Origin: an uncultured Alphaproteobacteria bacterium
Lineage (GTDB): Bacteria; Pseudomonadota; Alphaproteobacteria; Rhizobiales; Ancalomicrobiaceae
Length of the DNA: 61,255 nt
Assembly: GCA_937892955.1 (NCBI GenBank)
Contig: CALBKH010000094.1
Location: forward strand, 1-61,255
Direction of reading: 5' to 3'
Shown here one piece after another: positions 8,053-16,806 of this stretch. The position numbers and the translations under genes are program-made. The notes beneath the pieces were generated by a model. The model had not been told where the DNA came from and did no database searches. It saw only the letters and a program-made list of their open reading frames with translations. Positions within the stretch are counted from its first letter, which is position 1; each line of letters begins with the position of its first letter.

Positions 8053-9125
8053 GGCTTCTCCTCCGGATAGACGAGCACGCGATCGGGATCGGCGCCGAGA
8101 CGGACGAGATCGCCAACCGGGTGGGCGGAGGGGGCGGAGAAGAACACCTCGAGGCCGCCGGCGGTGCGGGCGAGGCCGTGGTACTCGCGGCCGCGATACT
8201 CGATGGTCTCGATCGTCGCCGGGATGCCCGACGCCGCGTCGGTCGGCGCGAGGTCGTCGGGGCGCGCCATGGCGATGCCGACGGCGCCGTCGCGCACGCC
8301 GTCGCGGGCGTGGCCGATCAGGCGGGCGCCGTCGCCGACGTCGAGGGTGACGAGGTCGCCGTCGCGGGCGATCACCTTGCCGGGCACGCGGTTGCGGAAG
8401 CCCATGAAGTCGGCGACGTCGAGATGGGCGGGCGAGGCGTAGAGCTCGGCCGGCGTGCCGACCTGACGGATGACGCCCTCGCGGATGACGACGATGCGGT
8501 CGGCCAGCGACAGCGCCTCTTCCTGGTCGTGGGTGACGTAGATGGTGGTCGAGCCGAGCGACTGATGGATGCGGCGGATCTCGCCGCGCATCTCGAGGCG
8601 CAGCTTGGCGTCGAGGTTGGAGAGCGGCTCGTCCATCAACACCAGCGGCGGCTCGATGACGATGGCGCGGGCGATGGCGACGCGCTGCTGCTGACCGCCG
8701 GAGAGCTGGCCGGGCAGCTTGTCGGCCTGACTGGACAGCCGCACGGTGGCCAGCACCGCGTCGACGCGCGCGGCGATCTCCGCCTTGGGCACGCCGCGCA
8801 TCTTGAGGCCGAAGCCGACGTTCCGGCGCACGCTCATGTGCGGGAACAGGGCGTAGTTCTGGAACACCATGCCGAAGCCGCGTTCCTCCGGCCGCAGCGT
8901 GTCGATGCGGGTGTCGTCGAGCATGATGCGGCCGCCGGTGACGTCGAGCAGGCCGGCGATGCAGTTGAGTGCCGTGGTCTTGCCGCAACCGGAGGGGCCG
9001 AGGAGAGCGATGAACTCGCCGCGACGGATGGTCAGGTTCAGGCCTTTCAGGGCGTTGAACGTGCCGAAGTCACGGCTCATGTCCTCGAGGCGAAGGGTTT
9101 CGAACTTCGTCGTCGCGACGGTCAT
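8049..9125 (-). CDS. ABC transporter ATP-binding protein, PotA-type
   Basis: A 358-residue nucleotide-binding subunit. Walker A is GPSGCGKTT, the signature is LSGGQQQRVA, Walker B is LVLMDEP, the H-loop is VTHDQEEA, and a TOBE-type regulatory domain follows after about residue 240. The ATG at 9125 is where family similarity begins. It is coupled by a four-base overlap to the downstream permease and would power import by the cluster transporter. Confidence 0.9.
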   Translation of the reverse strand: MTVATTKFETLRLEDMSRDFGTFNALKGLNLTIRRGEFIALLGPSGCGKTTALNCIAGLLDVTGGRIMLDDTRIDTLRPEERGFGMVFQNYALFPHMSVRRNVGFGLKMRGVPKAEIAARVDAVLATVRLSSQADKLPGQLSGGQQQRVAIARAIVIEPPLVLMDEPLSNLDAKLRLEMRGEIRRIHQSLGSTTIYVTHDQEEALSLADRIVVIREGVIRQVGTPAELYASPAHLDVADFMGFRNRVPGKVIARDGDLVTLDVGDGARLIGHARDGVRDGAVGIAMARPDDLAPTDAASGIPATIETIEYRGREYHGLARTAGGLEVFFSAPSAHPVGDLVRLGADPDRVLVYPEEKP

Positions 9126-9183
9126 GGTGGGCACTCGGCTCCGATGATGGCGGCCGTGGAGCGGAACCGGCCGCGCGAGTGGG

Positions 9184-9215
9184 GCTCCCCCGCGGCCGCG
9201 GGTCCGCGGGGGAGC
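9184..9215. terminator. strong hairpin between binding-protein and ATPase genes
   Basis: GCTCCCCCGCGG (9184-9195) and CCGCGGGGGAGC (9204-9215) form a perfect 12-bp stem with an 8-base loop in the 122-bp gap. No T-run follows, so full termination is unlikely. Such hairpins after a solute-binding-protein gene commonly protect that mRNA or attenuate read-through, giving excess binding protein. Confidence 0.6.
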
Positions 9216-9247
9216 AGCGAGAGGGTGAGGCGGCGGGGCGACGCCGA

Positions 9248-10438
9248 TCACTTACCCTTGCGCGATCCGACTTCCTCGTCCCACTTGCGGAACGCGGCGA
9301 CCATCTTGTCCGCCGGCAGCGGCAGGACGGTCGGATTGTCGGCGATGAGCTTGTCGTAGGCGGGACGGCCGAATTCCTTCAGCGCGTCCTGGCTCTCCTT
9401 CGGCGCCATCGACAACGGCACGTTCTTCACCGCCGGGCCGGGATAGAAGTAGCCCTCGTCGTAGGCGTAGGCCTGCTGTTCGGGCATCAGCAGGAAGTTC
9501 ATGAGGTCGAGCACGACCGCGAGCTTCTCCGGCTTCACGCCCTTGGGGATGCACATGTAGTGGGCATCGGTGACCCACTTGAAGCCCTTGACGGCGAAGA
9601 CTTCCGCCGACTTCGGCACGACGCCGAGGACGCGCGGATTGATGTCCCAGCCGGTGGTCGAGGCGATCATGTCGACCGAGCCTTCGCCGAGCGCCTTCAT
9701 CGTCGGCGTGGTGCCGGTCGGATAGCTCTCGATGGTCTCGCCGAGTTCCTTCAGATAGGCCCAGGTCTTGTCCCAGCCCTTGATCGGATCCATCGGATCG
9801 GCATCGCCGAGGATGTAGGGCAGGCCCATCAAGAAGGTGCGGCCGGGGCCGGAGTTGGCCGGCCGGGCATACATGAAGCGCTTCGGATTGGCCTTGGCCC
9901 AGGCGAGGAGTTCCTCGGCGGTCTTCGGCACGGTCTTCACCCGTTCCGGCGCATATTCGAAGAGCGGGCCGGAGGGGTAGTAGGTGACGACGACGCCCTG
10001 GCCCTGGGCGAGGCTCTGCATGGCCCAGGCCGGCGGCAGATAGATGTCCTGCAGCTTCGGCAGGTCGGCGGCATGCGCCGGCATCAGCTCGACCCACAGC
10101 TTCTGATCGATGCCGGCGGCCAGCGCGTCGGTGCCGGTGAGCACCAGATCGATGTCGACCGAATTGGCGTCCTGCTGGGCCTTGAGCTTGCCGGGCAGTT
10201 CGGGCGCCGGCGCCTTGGAGAAGGTGATCCTAGAGACCCAGTCGGGCTTGGCCTTGCGGTAGTTGTCGATCGCCTTCTGGGTCAGGGCCAGATTGCCGGC
10301 GACGTCGACGACGTTGAGGGTGACGGGCGAGGCGGGCTTCGCCAGGGCCGCGAACACGGGGGCGCCGCTCGCCGCCAGACCGGCGAGACCGCCGGTGGCC
10401 ACGAGGAAGCTGCGTCGAGACAGCGAATGATCGGACAT
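9248..10438 (-). CDS. extracellular solute-binding protein, Tat-exported
   Basis: A 396-residue periplasmic binding protein of the PotD/Fbp-like class. The N terminus carries a twin-arginine signal (SRRSFLVATGG) with likely cleavage after APVFAA near residue 31. It is upstream of the ATPase and both permeases and downstream of uxaC, so it defines the transporter's substrate. Hexuronate or an oligouronate is inferred from context; polyamine, iron or phosphonate binding is possible from the fold alone. Confidence 0.82.
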   Translation of the reverse strand: MSDHSLSRRSFLVATGGLAGLAASGAPVFAALAKPASPVTLNVVDVAGNLALTQKAIDNYRKAKPDWVSRITFSKAPAPELPGKLKAQQDANSVDIDLVLTGTDALAAGIDQKLWVELMPAHAADLPKLQDIYLPPAWAMQSLAQGQGVVVTYYPSGPLFEYAPERVKTVPKTAEELLAWAKANPKRFMYARPANSGPGRTFLMGLPYILGDADPMDPIKGWDKTWAYLKELGETIESYPTGTTPTMKALGEGSVDMIASTTGWDINPRVLGVVPKSAEVFAVKGFKWVTDAHYMCIPKGVKPEKLAVVLDLMNFLLMPEQQAYAYDEGYFYPGPAVKNVPLSMAPKESQDALKEFGRPAYDKLIADNPTVLPLPADKMVAAFRKWDEEVGSRKGK

Positions 10439-10538
10439 GAGGCTCTCCCTATTGTTTTCGTCTTCATCGTCCGCCGCTGTCGACGCCCGGCGGATGAGCG
10501 TTGGTCGGCCTCGGCGCGCGTCGCGCCGGGGCGCGCCG

Positions 10539-11939
10539 TCACAGCCGATAGGCCGCTGCGGCGAGATCGTGCGCCAGTTCGCGAGCGAGATCGAGCGCCT
10601 CGTCCTCGTCGAGCCGGTGGGTGACGACGAGTTCGGCGAGGAAGCCGCAGTCGATGCGGCGCGACACGTCGTGGCGAGCCGGGATCGAGGGGAAGGCGCG
10701 GGTGTCGTCGTTGAAGCCGACGGTGTTGTAGAAGCCGGCGGTCTCGGTCACCTGCTCGCGATAGCGCCGCATGCCCTCGGGGCTGTCGTGGAACCACCAC
10801 GCCGGGCCGAGCCTGAGGATCGGATAGTGGCCGGCGAGCGGCGCCAGTTCGCGCGAATAGGTGGTCTCGTCGAGGGTGAAGAGGATCACCGAGAGGCCGC
10901 GTTCGTTGCCGAAGCGGTCGAGCAGCGGCTTCAGCGCGCCGACATAGTCGGTGCGGGTGGGGATGTCGGCGCCCTTGTCGGAGCCGAAGGCCTCGAAGAG
11001 GGCGGCGTTGTGATTGCGCCAGGCACCGGGGTGGATCTGCATGACGAGCCCGTCGTCGAGACTCATCTTCGCCATCTCGGTCAGCATCTGGGCGCGGAAC
11101 AGCTCGGCCTCGGCCGGGCTCGCGGCGCCGCGGCGGACCTTGGTCCACAGCGCCTCGGCCTCGACCTTCGACAGGTCGGCGGTGGCCGCGGTCGGGTGGC
11201 CGTGGTCGGTGGAGGTGGCGCCCCTCGCCTTGAAGAAGGCGCGGCGGCGGCGATGCGCCTCGAGGTAGCTCTCGAAGGTGCCGATGTCGACGTCGGCGAT
11301 CGCCGCGAACCGATCGAGGTTGTCGAGGAAACCACGGGCTTCCGGGTCGACCACCGGGTCGGGGCGATAGGCGGTGATCACCCGTCCCTTCCAACCGGAG
11401 GCGCGGATGGCGGCGTGATGGGCAAGATCGTCGAGCGGGCTCTCGGTGGTGGCGAGAACCTCGATGTTCATCCGTTCGAAGAGGGCGCGGGGACGGAACT
11501 CCGGCTGCTTCAGGCAGTCGTCGATGCGGTCGTAGAGCCGGTCGGCGTTCTCGGCCGAAGGCGCCTCGGTGATACCGAACAGGGTCTCGAAGGCGTGGGA
11601 GAGCCACATTCGCGACGGGGTGCCGCGGAAGAGCTTCCAGTTCGAGCAGAACAGCCGCCAGATCCTGCGGCCGTCGGTCTCGACCGGGCCGCCGTCGCGG
11701 CGTGGTACGCCGAGATCCTCGAGGCGGACACCCTGGCTCATCAACATGCGGAAGACGTAGTGGTCGGGCACGACGAAGAGGGTCGCCGGGTCGGCGAAGG
11801 GCTCGTCGGTGGCGAACCATCGCGGATCGGTGTGGCCGTGCGGAGAGACGATCGGCAGGTCGCGGACGCGCTCGTAGAGCCGGCGGGCGACGGCCCTCGT
11901 CGCGGGATCTGCGGGGAACAGGCGGTCGGGATGAAGCAT
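10539..11939 (-). CDS. uxaC: glucuronate/galacturonate isomerase
   Basis: A 466-residue uronate isomerase converting glucuronate to fructuronate and galacturonate to tagaturonate. The amidohydrolase-like barrel is recognisable from SPHGHTDPRWFA near residue 35 (metal-binding His pair) and from MQIHPGAWRNH. Length matches UxaC. It is first in the minus-strand run and divergent from the second GntR regulator, so the promoter lies in 11940-12072. Confidence 0.92.
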   Translation of the reverse strand: MLHPDRLFPADPATRAVARRLYERVRDLPIVSPHGHTDPRWFATDEPFADPATLFVVPDHYVFRMLMSQGVRLEDLGVPRRDGGPVETDGRRIWRLFCSNWKLFRGTPSRMWLSHAFETLFGITEAPSAENADRLYDRIDDCLKQPEFRPRALFERMNIEVLATTESPLDDLAHHAAIRASGWKGRVITAYRPDPVVDPEARGFLDNLDRFAAIADVDIGTFESYLEAHRRRRAFFKARGATSTDHGHPTAATADLSKVEAEALWTKVRRGAASPAEAELFRAQMLTEMAKMSLDDGLVMQIHPGAWRNHNAALFEAFGSDKGADIPTRTDYVGALKPLLDRFGNERGLSVILFTLDETTYSRELAPLAGHYPILRLGPAWWFHDSPEGMRRYREQVTETAGFYNTVGFNDDTRAFPSIPARHDVSRRIDCGFLAELVVTHRLDEDEALDLARELAHDLAAAAYRL

Positions 11940-12028
11940 CTCGGAGGCGTCTTTTTCTCGCTGGATCGGCGGTCGGGCGCGGACCCGGCGGGGCGGGTCC
12001 TTCGATCGATATGAAGACTAGTATGGAA

Positions 12029-12051
12029 GTTTTTCCTTCGCAAGGGAAAAC
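12029..12051. promoter_or_regulatory. near-perfect inverted repeat, likely operator for the uxaC operon
   Basis: GTTTTTCCTT (12029-12038) and AAGGGAAAAC (12042-12051) are complementary at nine of ten positions around a 3-base centre. The site lies in the AT-rich 133-bp gap between divergent uxaC and the GntR gene, 21 bp before the regulator's ATG. This suits repression of both directions by the adjacent FCD regulator. It differs from the palindrome at 2444-2460, so the two regulators probably read different operators. Confidence 0.55.
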
Positions 12052-12072
12052 TCGTGTGATAGTCTGTGAATC

Positions 12073-12813
12073 ATGGACCTCGTCACCCTCCCCGAGATGG
12101 CCACGTCAGCCGAACCGATCGCCCGTCGATTGGTGGACTGGTTGCGTCACGCCATCGTGACGATGCGGATCCGGCCCGGTGAGAAGCTCTCCGAGCAGGA
12201 TCTGGCGCGGCGCTTCGGCGTGTCGCGGCAGCCGGTGCGCGAGGCTTTCATCAAGCTGGCCGAATCGGGGCTGGTGCGGGTGCTGCCGCAGCGCGGCACC
12301 ATGGTGGTGAAGATCTCGATCGAGGCGGTCGAGGATGCTCGATTCATCCGCGAGGCGATCGAGTGCGCGGTGGCGCGCGAGGCGGCGCGACGCGGCGACG
12401 CTCGGGCCCTGGCCGACGTCAGGGCCTGCCTCGAAGATGCCGCCGAGGCGATGGCGGGCGGCGACACGGAGCGCTTCTTCGCCCTCGACGAAGAATTCCA
12501 TCAGCGCCTCGCCGCGGCGGCGGGGCGACCCAACTCCTGGCGCGTGGTGGAGGAGCAGAAGGCGCAGATGGATCGCGTCCGCTACCTCGACATGAGCGAC
12601 GCCATCCCGATGAAGACGGTGATGGCGCAGCATCTCGCCATCCTCGCGGCGGTCGACGGCGGTGACGAGCGCGCGGCGGAGACCGCCATGCGCGTGCATC
12701 TGACCGAGATCCTCGTCTCCTTGCCGAAGATCGCGGCCCGCTGGCCGGACCTCTTCGAGGGACACGCCGAAGCCGGCGATGCCGGCGTCGCGCGGCGCGC
12801 CGCCGGCGGCTGA
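12073..12813 (+). CDS. GntR-family (FCD) transcriptional regulator
   Basis: A 246-residue regulator with a winged helix in residues 15-80 (recognition helix around FGVSRQPVREAF) and an FCD domain (metal ligands in FALDEEFH and the C-terminal HLAIL and HLTEIL segments). Family members sense sugar acids and carboxylates. It is divergent from uxaC and has a palindrome just upstream, so it is the prime candidate for control of the uxaC-transporter-uxuB-uxaA operon. It resembles the GntR gene at 2494 only at family level. Confidence 0.87.
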   Translation: MDLVTLPEMATSAEPIARRLVDWLRHAIVTMRIRPGEKLSEQDLARRFGVSRQPVREAFIKLAESGLVRVLPQRGTMVVKISIEAVEDARFIREAIECAVAREAARRGDARALADVRACLEDAAEAMAGGDTERFFALDEEFHQRLAAAAGRPNSWRVVEEQKAQMDRVRYLDMSDAIPMKTVMAQHLAILAAVDGGDERAAETAMRVHLTEILVSLPKIAARWPDLFEGHAEAGDAGVARRAAGG

Positions 12814-12982
12814 TATCGGCACAGCGCGGTTTCCCCCTTCGATCGAAATGGTTGCGAACGACTCCCGACGACGGGATCTCGACGACGGGGCGACGTCGAC
12901 GGGTCGACGACCGCGCTCTATCCTCCTGCGCGAGACCGACGCACGGCGCGACGACGTCCCCTCCTCGAACCGGTGAGCCGCG

Positions 12983-13963
12983 ATGGACGAGACCTTCCCC
13001 GAGGCGACGAACGATGCCTCCGCACCGCCGCCGCTCGATCCGGTGATCGCCGAGATCCTGCGGGAAGCGGCGGCACTGCCCCGCCTCGATCCGGCGACGA
13101 CGCCGCTCGACCGGCAACGCCGCGCGGTGGAGATGGCGGCGGCGGCGTGGAACGATCCGCCTCTCCCTTGCGCGCGGGTCGAGACGCTCGCCGTGCCGAC
13201 CCCGTGGGGCGCGATGCGGGCGCGGCTCTTCGCCCCCGAGGGCGCGCCGGCGGACGGGGCCATCCTCTACGCCCACGGCGGCGGATGGACCTTCGGGTCG
13301 GTCGACACCCACGACGGGCTCACGCGCCGGTTGGCGTCGGCGAGCCGGCGTCCGGTGCTGTCGATCGATTACCGGCTGGCGCCGGAGCACCCCTTCCCCG
13401 CCCCGGTCGAGGATGCGGCGGCTGCCTTCGCCTTCCTCGAGGCGGGCGGCATCGGTGTGCCGATCGCGGCGTCGCGGATCACCGTCGCCGGCGATTCCGC
13501 CGGGGCACAGACGGTTCTGGCGTTGCTCCTCGTGCGGCGCGAGGCGGGTCTGCCGAACCCGGCCGCGGGCCTCATCTTCTACGGCTGCCTGGCGCCCGAC
13601 TTCGATACGGCGAGCCACCGCGCCTTCGGGCGCGACGAGAACTTCCTGCTCTCCACCGAGCGGATGCGCTGGTACTGGGCGAACCACTTGGGGGGGCGCG
13701 CCGGCGATCCCGGTCTCGCGGCGCCGCTTCGCGCCGATCTCCACGGCCTCGCGCCACTCTTCCTCGACGCGGCGAGCCACGATTGTCTCAGGGACGACAC
13801 GCTGCGTCTCGCGGCGAAACTCGCGGCGATCGGCGCCCCGCATCGGCTTCGAGTGACATCGGGCGTCGTGCACGGCTACCTGCGTTTCGCCAAGCGCCTC
13901 CCCGCCGCGATGGAGACGCTCGCCGCGGCGGCGGCGTTCCTCGACGAGGTGACGTCGCGGTGA
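12983..13963 (+). CDS. alpha/beta hydrolase, hormone-sensitive-lipase family
   Basis: A 326-residue cytoplasmic esterase/lipase-type hydrolase. The oxyanion HGGGWTFG lies near residue 95 and the nucleophile elbow GDSAG near 172. The acid Asp in SHDCLRDD and the His in VVHGYLRF complete the triad. This is the HSL (carboxylesterase type IV) family. It may be monocistronic, 169 bp after the GntR stop. Deacetylation of acetylated uronates would suit the context, but the substrate cannot be read from sequence. Confidence 0.82.
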   Translation: MDETFPEATNDASAPPPLDPVIAEILREAAALPRLDPATTPLDRQRRAVEMAAAAWNDPPLPCARVETLAVPTPWGAMRARLFAPEGAPADGAILYAHGGGWTFGSVDTHDGLTRRLASASRRPVLSIDYRLAPEHPFPAPVEDAAAAFAFLEAGGIGVPIAASRITVAGDSAGAQTVLALLLVRREAGLPNPAAGLIFYGCLAPDFDTASHRAFGRDENFLLSTERMRWYWANHLGGRAGDPGLAAPLRADLHGLAPLFLDAASHDCLRDDTLRLAAKLAAIGAPHRLRVTSGVVHGYLRFAKRLPAAMETLAAAAAFLDEVTSR

Positions 13964-14000
13964 TGGCGCTGCGGCGCGATGCGATGGGGCCGGTAGGGCG

Positions 14001-14090
14001 GAAAGAGCGCAGCGAATCGCACCGGCGACCCGAGTGGTGGCGTGCGGCGTTCCCTTCGGGCTCGGCCGGTGGAATTCGCTGCGCTCTTTC
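14001..14090. terminator. long inverted repeat between convergent genes
   Basis: GAAAGAGCGCAGCGAAT (14001-14017) is exactly complementary to ATTCGCTGCGCTCTTTC (14074-14090), with an inner CACCGG/CCGGTG extension. It fills the gap between the hydrolase and the end of the 2-oxoacid oxidoreductase operon and could end transcription from both sides. It resembles dispersed bacterial palindromes, so other chromosomal copies are likely. Confidence 0.6.
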
Positions 14091-14124
14091 TACCCCAAGC
14101 AGGTGAGGCGCGCGCCACGCCGCC

Positions 14125-15750
14125 TCACTTCTCCTCGGGCACCATGGCGATGGCGCCGCAGGGGCATTCCTGGGCGCAGACGCCACAGCCCTTGCAGTAT
14201 TCGTAGTCGAACTCGAAGCCGCGGCCGGGGCCGAGCTTCTTCACCGCGTTGTCGGGGCAGACGCCGTAGCAGTTGTCGCATTCGAAGCAGTTGCCGCAGG
14301 AGAGGCAGCGGCGGGCTTCGAAGAGCGCATTGGTCTCGTCGAGGCCCTGGACGACCTCCTCGAAGGTGGAGGTGCGGCGGGCGATTTCGAGAACCGGGCG
14401 CACCGTCGCCGGGGCTTCGCCGTAGTACCACGGGTTGAGCTTGTCGAAGCCGGCGAGCTCGTGGCGCGGACCCGGGTCCCAGGTCTCGCCGCGCAGCCAG
14501 GCGTCGATGTGGCGCGCCGCCTGTTTGCCGTGGCCGACGCCGACCGTGACGGTGCGCTCCGACGGCACCATGTCGCCGCCGGCGAAGATGCCGGGCGCAC
14601 CGGTCATCATGTCCGGGCCGACCTGGACGACACCCTTCTGGATCTCGAGCCCCGGCACCCCTTCGAGCAGCGACAGATCGACGTCCTGACCGAGCGCGAG
14701 TACGACCGAATCCGCCTCGAGCGTCTCGATCTCACCGGTCGGCTGCGGGAACCCCTTGTCGTCGAGTGCCATCTTCTCGACGGTGATGGAGCCGGCCTCG
14801 ACGTTCTTGATCGTCGACAGCCACTTCATCATCACGCCTTCTTCGAGCGCCTCTTCGACCTCGAAGTCGTGCGCCGGCATGTGGTCGCGGGTGCGGCGAT
14901 AGACGATGAGGGCCTCTTCGGCACCGAGACGCTTGGCGGTGCGGGCGACGTCGATGGCGGTGTTGCCGCCGCCGTAGACGACGACGCGGCGACCGAGCAG
15001 CGGCTTGTCCTCACCCTCCATCGAGCGCAGCACCTGCACCGCGTCGAGCACCTTGGCCGCCTCGCCGGCGGGGATGTAGGCGCGCTTGGCGATGTGGGCG
15101 CCGACAGCCAGGAAGGCGGCGTCGAAACCACCCTCGCGCATGGCGGCGAGGATGTCGTCGACCTTGGCGTCGTAGACGATCTCCACCCCCATGGCGACGA
15201 TGCGCGCCACCTCGCCGTCGAGCACGTCGCGCGGCAGGCGATACTTCGGGATGCCGAAGCGCATCATGCCGCCGGGCAGCGGCCCGGCTTCGCGGATGGT
15301 GACGGCGTGGCCGAAGCGGCGCAGGTGGTAGGCGGCGGACAGGCCCGAGGGGCCGGCGCCGATGACCAGCACCTTCTTGCCCGTCTCCTCGGCCGGCTTG
15401 TCGAAGGCCCAACCCTTCTCCAGCGCCAGATCGCCGAGGAAACGCTCGACCGAGTTGATGCCGACCGAAGCGTCGATCGCCTTGCGATTACAGGCGTTCT
15501 CGCAGGGGTGATAGCAGACGCGGCCCATGATGGCGGGCAGCGGATTGTTGACGGTCAGTGCCCGCCAGGCGCCCTCGTAGTCGCCGGCCTCGGCCTTGGC
15601 GAGCCAGCCCTGGATGTCCTCGCCGGCGGGACAGGCGTCGTTGCACGGCGGCAGGCGGTGGACGTATTCCGGCCGGATGCTGCGCCAGGAGCCGGTGCGG
15701 TTGGCGAGCGACGAGCCGGGGTCGAGCGTGATGGCGAAGGGGTGGGCCAT
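14125..15750 (-). CDS. NAD(P)-binding Fe-S flavoprotein subunit of a 2-oxoacid oxidoreductase (GltD-like)
   Basis: A 541-residue electron-transfer subunit. An N-terminal Fe-S domain has CNDACPAGEDI and GRVCYHPCENAC (residues 35-95). A GltD-like oxidoreductase module has the FAD motif VIGAGPSG near 130 and the pyridine-nucleotide motif VVYGGGNTAID near 260. The C terminus is Cys-rich with two ferredoxin-like clusters (CLSCGNCFECDNC and CKGCGVCAQECPCG). It should pass electrons between NAD(P)(H) and the TPP enzyme made by the three upstream genes, replacing the usual delta ferredoxin subunit. The closest described arrangement I know is NAD-dependent phenylglyoxylate dehydrogenase (Pad). Confidence 0.82.
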   Translation of the reverse strand: MAHPFAITLDPGSSLANRTGSWRSIRPEYVHRLPPCNDACPAGEDIQGWLAKAEAGDYEGAWRALTVNNPLPAIMGRVCYHPCENACNRKAIDASVGINSVERFLGDLALEKGWAFDKPAEETGKKVLVIGAGPSGLSAAYHLRRFGHAVTIREAGPLPGGMMRFGIPKYRLPRDVLDGEVARIVAMGVEIVYDAKVDDILAAMREGGFDAAFLAVGAHIAKRAYIPAGEAAKVLDAVQVLRSMEGEDKPLLGRRVVVYGGGNTAIDVARTAKRLGAEEALIVYRRTRDHMPAHDFEVEEALEEGVMMKWLSTIKNVEAGSITVEKMALDDKGFPQPTGEIETLEADSVVLALGQDVDLSLLEGVPGLEIQKGVVQVGPDMMTGAPGIFAGGDMVPSERTVTVGVGHGKQAARHIDAWLRGETWDPGPRHELAGFDKLNPWYYGEAPATVRPVLEIARRTSTFEEVVQGLDETNALFEARRCLSCGNCFECDNCYGVCPDNAVKKLGPGRGFEFDYEYCKGCGVCAQECPCGAIAMVPEEK

Positions 15751-15762
15751 GGGTGTCCTCCG

Positions 15763-16803
15763 TCAGCCGCTGGTCTCGTCGTCGCCGACGAGCCCGTATT
15801 CCTCGATGTTGGCGTCGCACATCGCCTGCAGGCGGGTGACGCGCGGATCTTCGTGCCCGTCTCGGAAGAGATGGGCGAAGCGTTTCTGCAGGCGCAGATA
15901 GTCGGTCACCGGGCGCGGCTTGCGGATCTTGCGGACCCGCGTGACCTTGCCGTGCTCGGCCTCGAAGATCGGATAGAAGCCGGTCTCGACGGCGAGCCGC
16001 GCCAGACGGATGGTGTCGTGCGAGGCGGCGCCCCAGCCGAGCGGACAGGGCACGTCGATCTGCAGATAGCGGGCGCCGCGGATCGACATCGCCTTGGCGA
16101 CCTTGCGCTCGAGATCGTGGAGATCGGCGACGGTCGCGGTGGCGACGTAGGGGATGCGGTGGGCGACCGCGATGCGGGGCACGAACTTACCCGTCCCGAA
16201 GACGTTGCCGGGCTCGTCGCCGGCCGCCGGCGTGGTCGCGGTGCGGGCGGCGGGCGGCGTCGCGGAGGAACGCTGCACGCCGGTGTTCATGTAGCCTTCG
16301 TTGTCGTAGCAGATGTAGAGCACGTCGTCGTTGCGCTCGAACATGCCCGACAGGCACTGGAAACCGATGTCGGTGGTACCGCCGTCACCGCCCTGGGCGA
16401 CGACGCGGACCTCCTTCTTGCCCTTGACCCTGAGCGCCGCCGCGACGCCGGTGGCGACCGCCGCGGCATTGCCGAAGAGCGAGTGCATCCACGGCAGCTG
16501 CCAGGACGTCTCGGGATAGGGCGTGGTGAAGACCTCGAGGCAGCCGGTGGCGTTGACGGCGATCAGCTTGCCGTTGGTGGCGCGCATCGCCGCGTCGAGG
16601 GCATAGCGGGCGCCGAGCGCTTCGCCGCAGCCCTGACAGGCGCGGTGGCCGCAGGTCAGCGCGTTGGAGCGCTCCTCGGAGGCCTGGACGGTGCGGGCAT
16701 CGGCGTCGACGAGGCGGTTGCCGACGGTGAAGGTGCCCTTCTGGTAGTAGCGCAGCTTCTGGGCGTCGTCCGGCCCGGCGCTCTCGGGGGTGAATTCGGC
16801 CAT
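15763..16803 (-). CDS. 2-oxoacid:acceptor oxidoreductase, beta (TPP-binding) subunit
   Basis: A 346-residue PorB-like subunit. The N-terminal GHRACQGCGEAL segment contributes Fe-S cluster and TPP-binding residues. The TPP motif GDGGTTDIGFQ with YDNEGYMNTG follows near residues 138-170. The protein decarboxylates a 2-oxoacid and passes the product to CoA together with the alpha and gamma subunits. It starts 3 bp after the alpha stop with GGGGAGG upstream. The exact 2-oxoacid (pyruvate, indolepyruvate, phenylglyoxylate or other) is not readable from motifs. Confidence 0.86.
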   Translation of the reverse strand: MAEFTPESAGPDDAQKLRYYQKGTFTVGNRLVDADARTVQASEERSNALTCGHRACQGCGEALGARYALDAAMRATNGKLIAVNATGCLEVFTTPYPETSWQLPWMHSLFGNAAAVATGVAAALRVKGKKEVRVVAQGGDGGTTDIGFQCLSGMFERNDDVLYICYDNEGYMNTGVQRSSATPPAARTATTPAAGDEPGNVFGTGKFVPRIAVAHRIPYVATATVADLHDLERKVAKAMSIRGARYLQIDVPCPLGWGAASHDTIRLARLAVETGFYPIFEAEHGKVTRVRKIRKPRPVTDYLRLQKRFAHLFRDGHEDPRVTRLQAMCDANIEEYGLVGDDETSG

Positions 16804-16806
16804 GGT

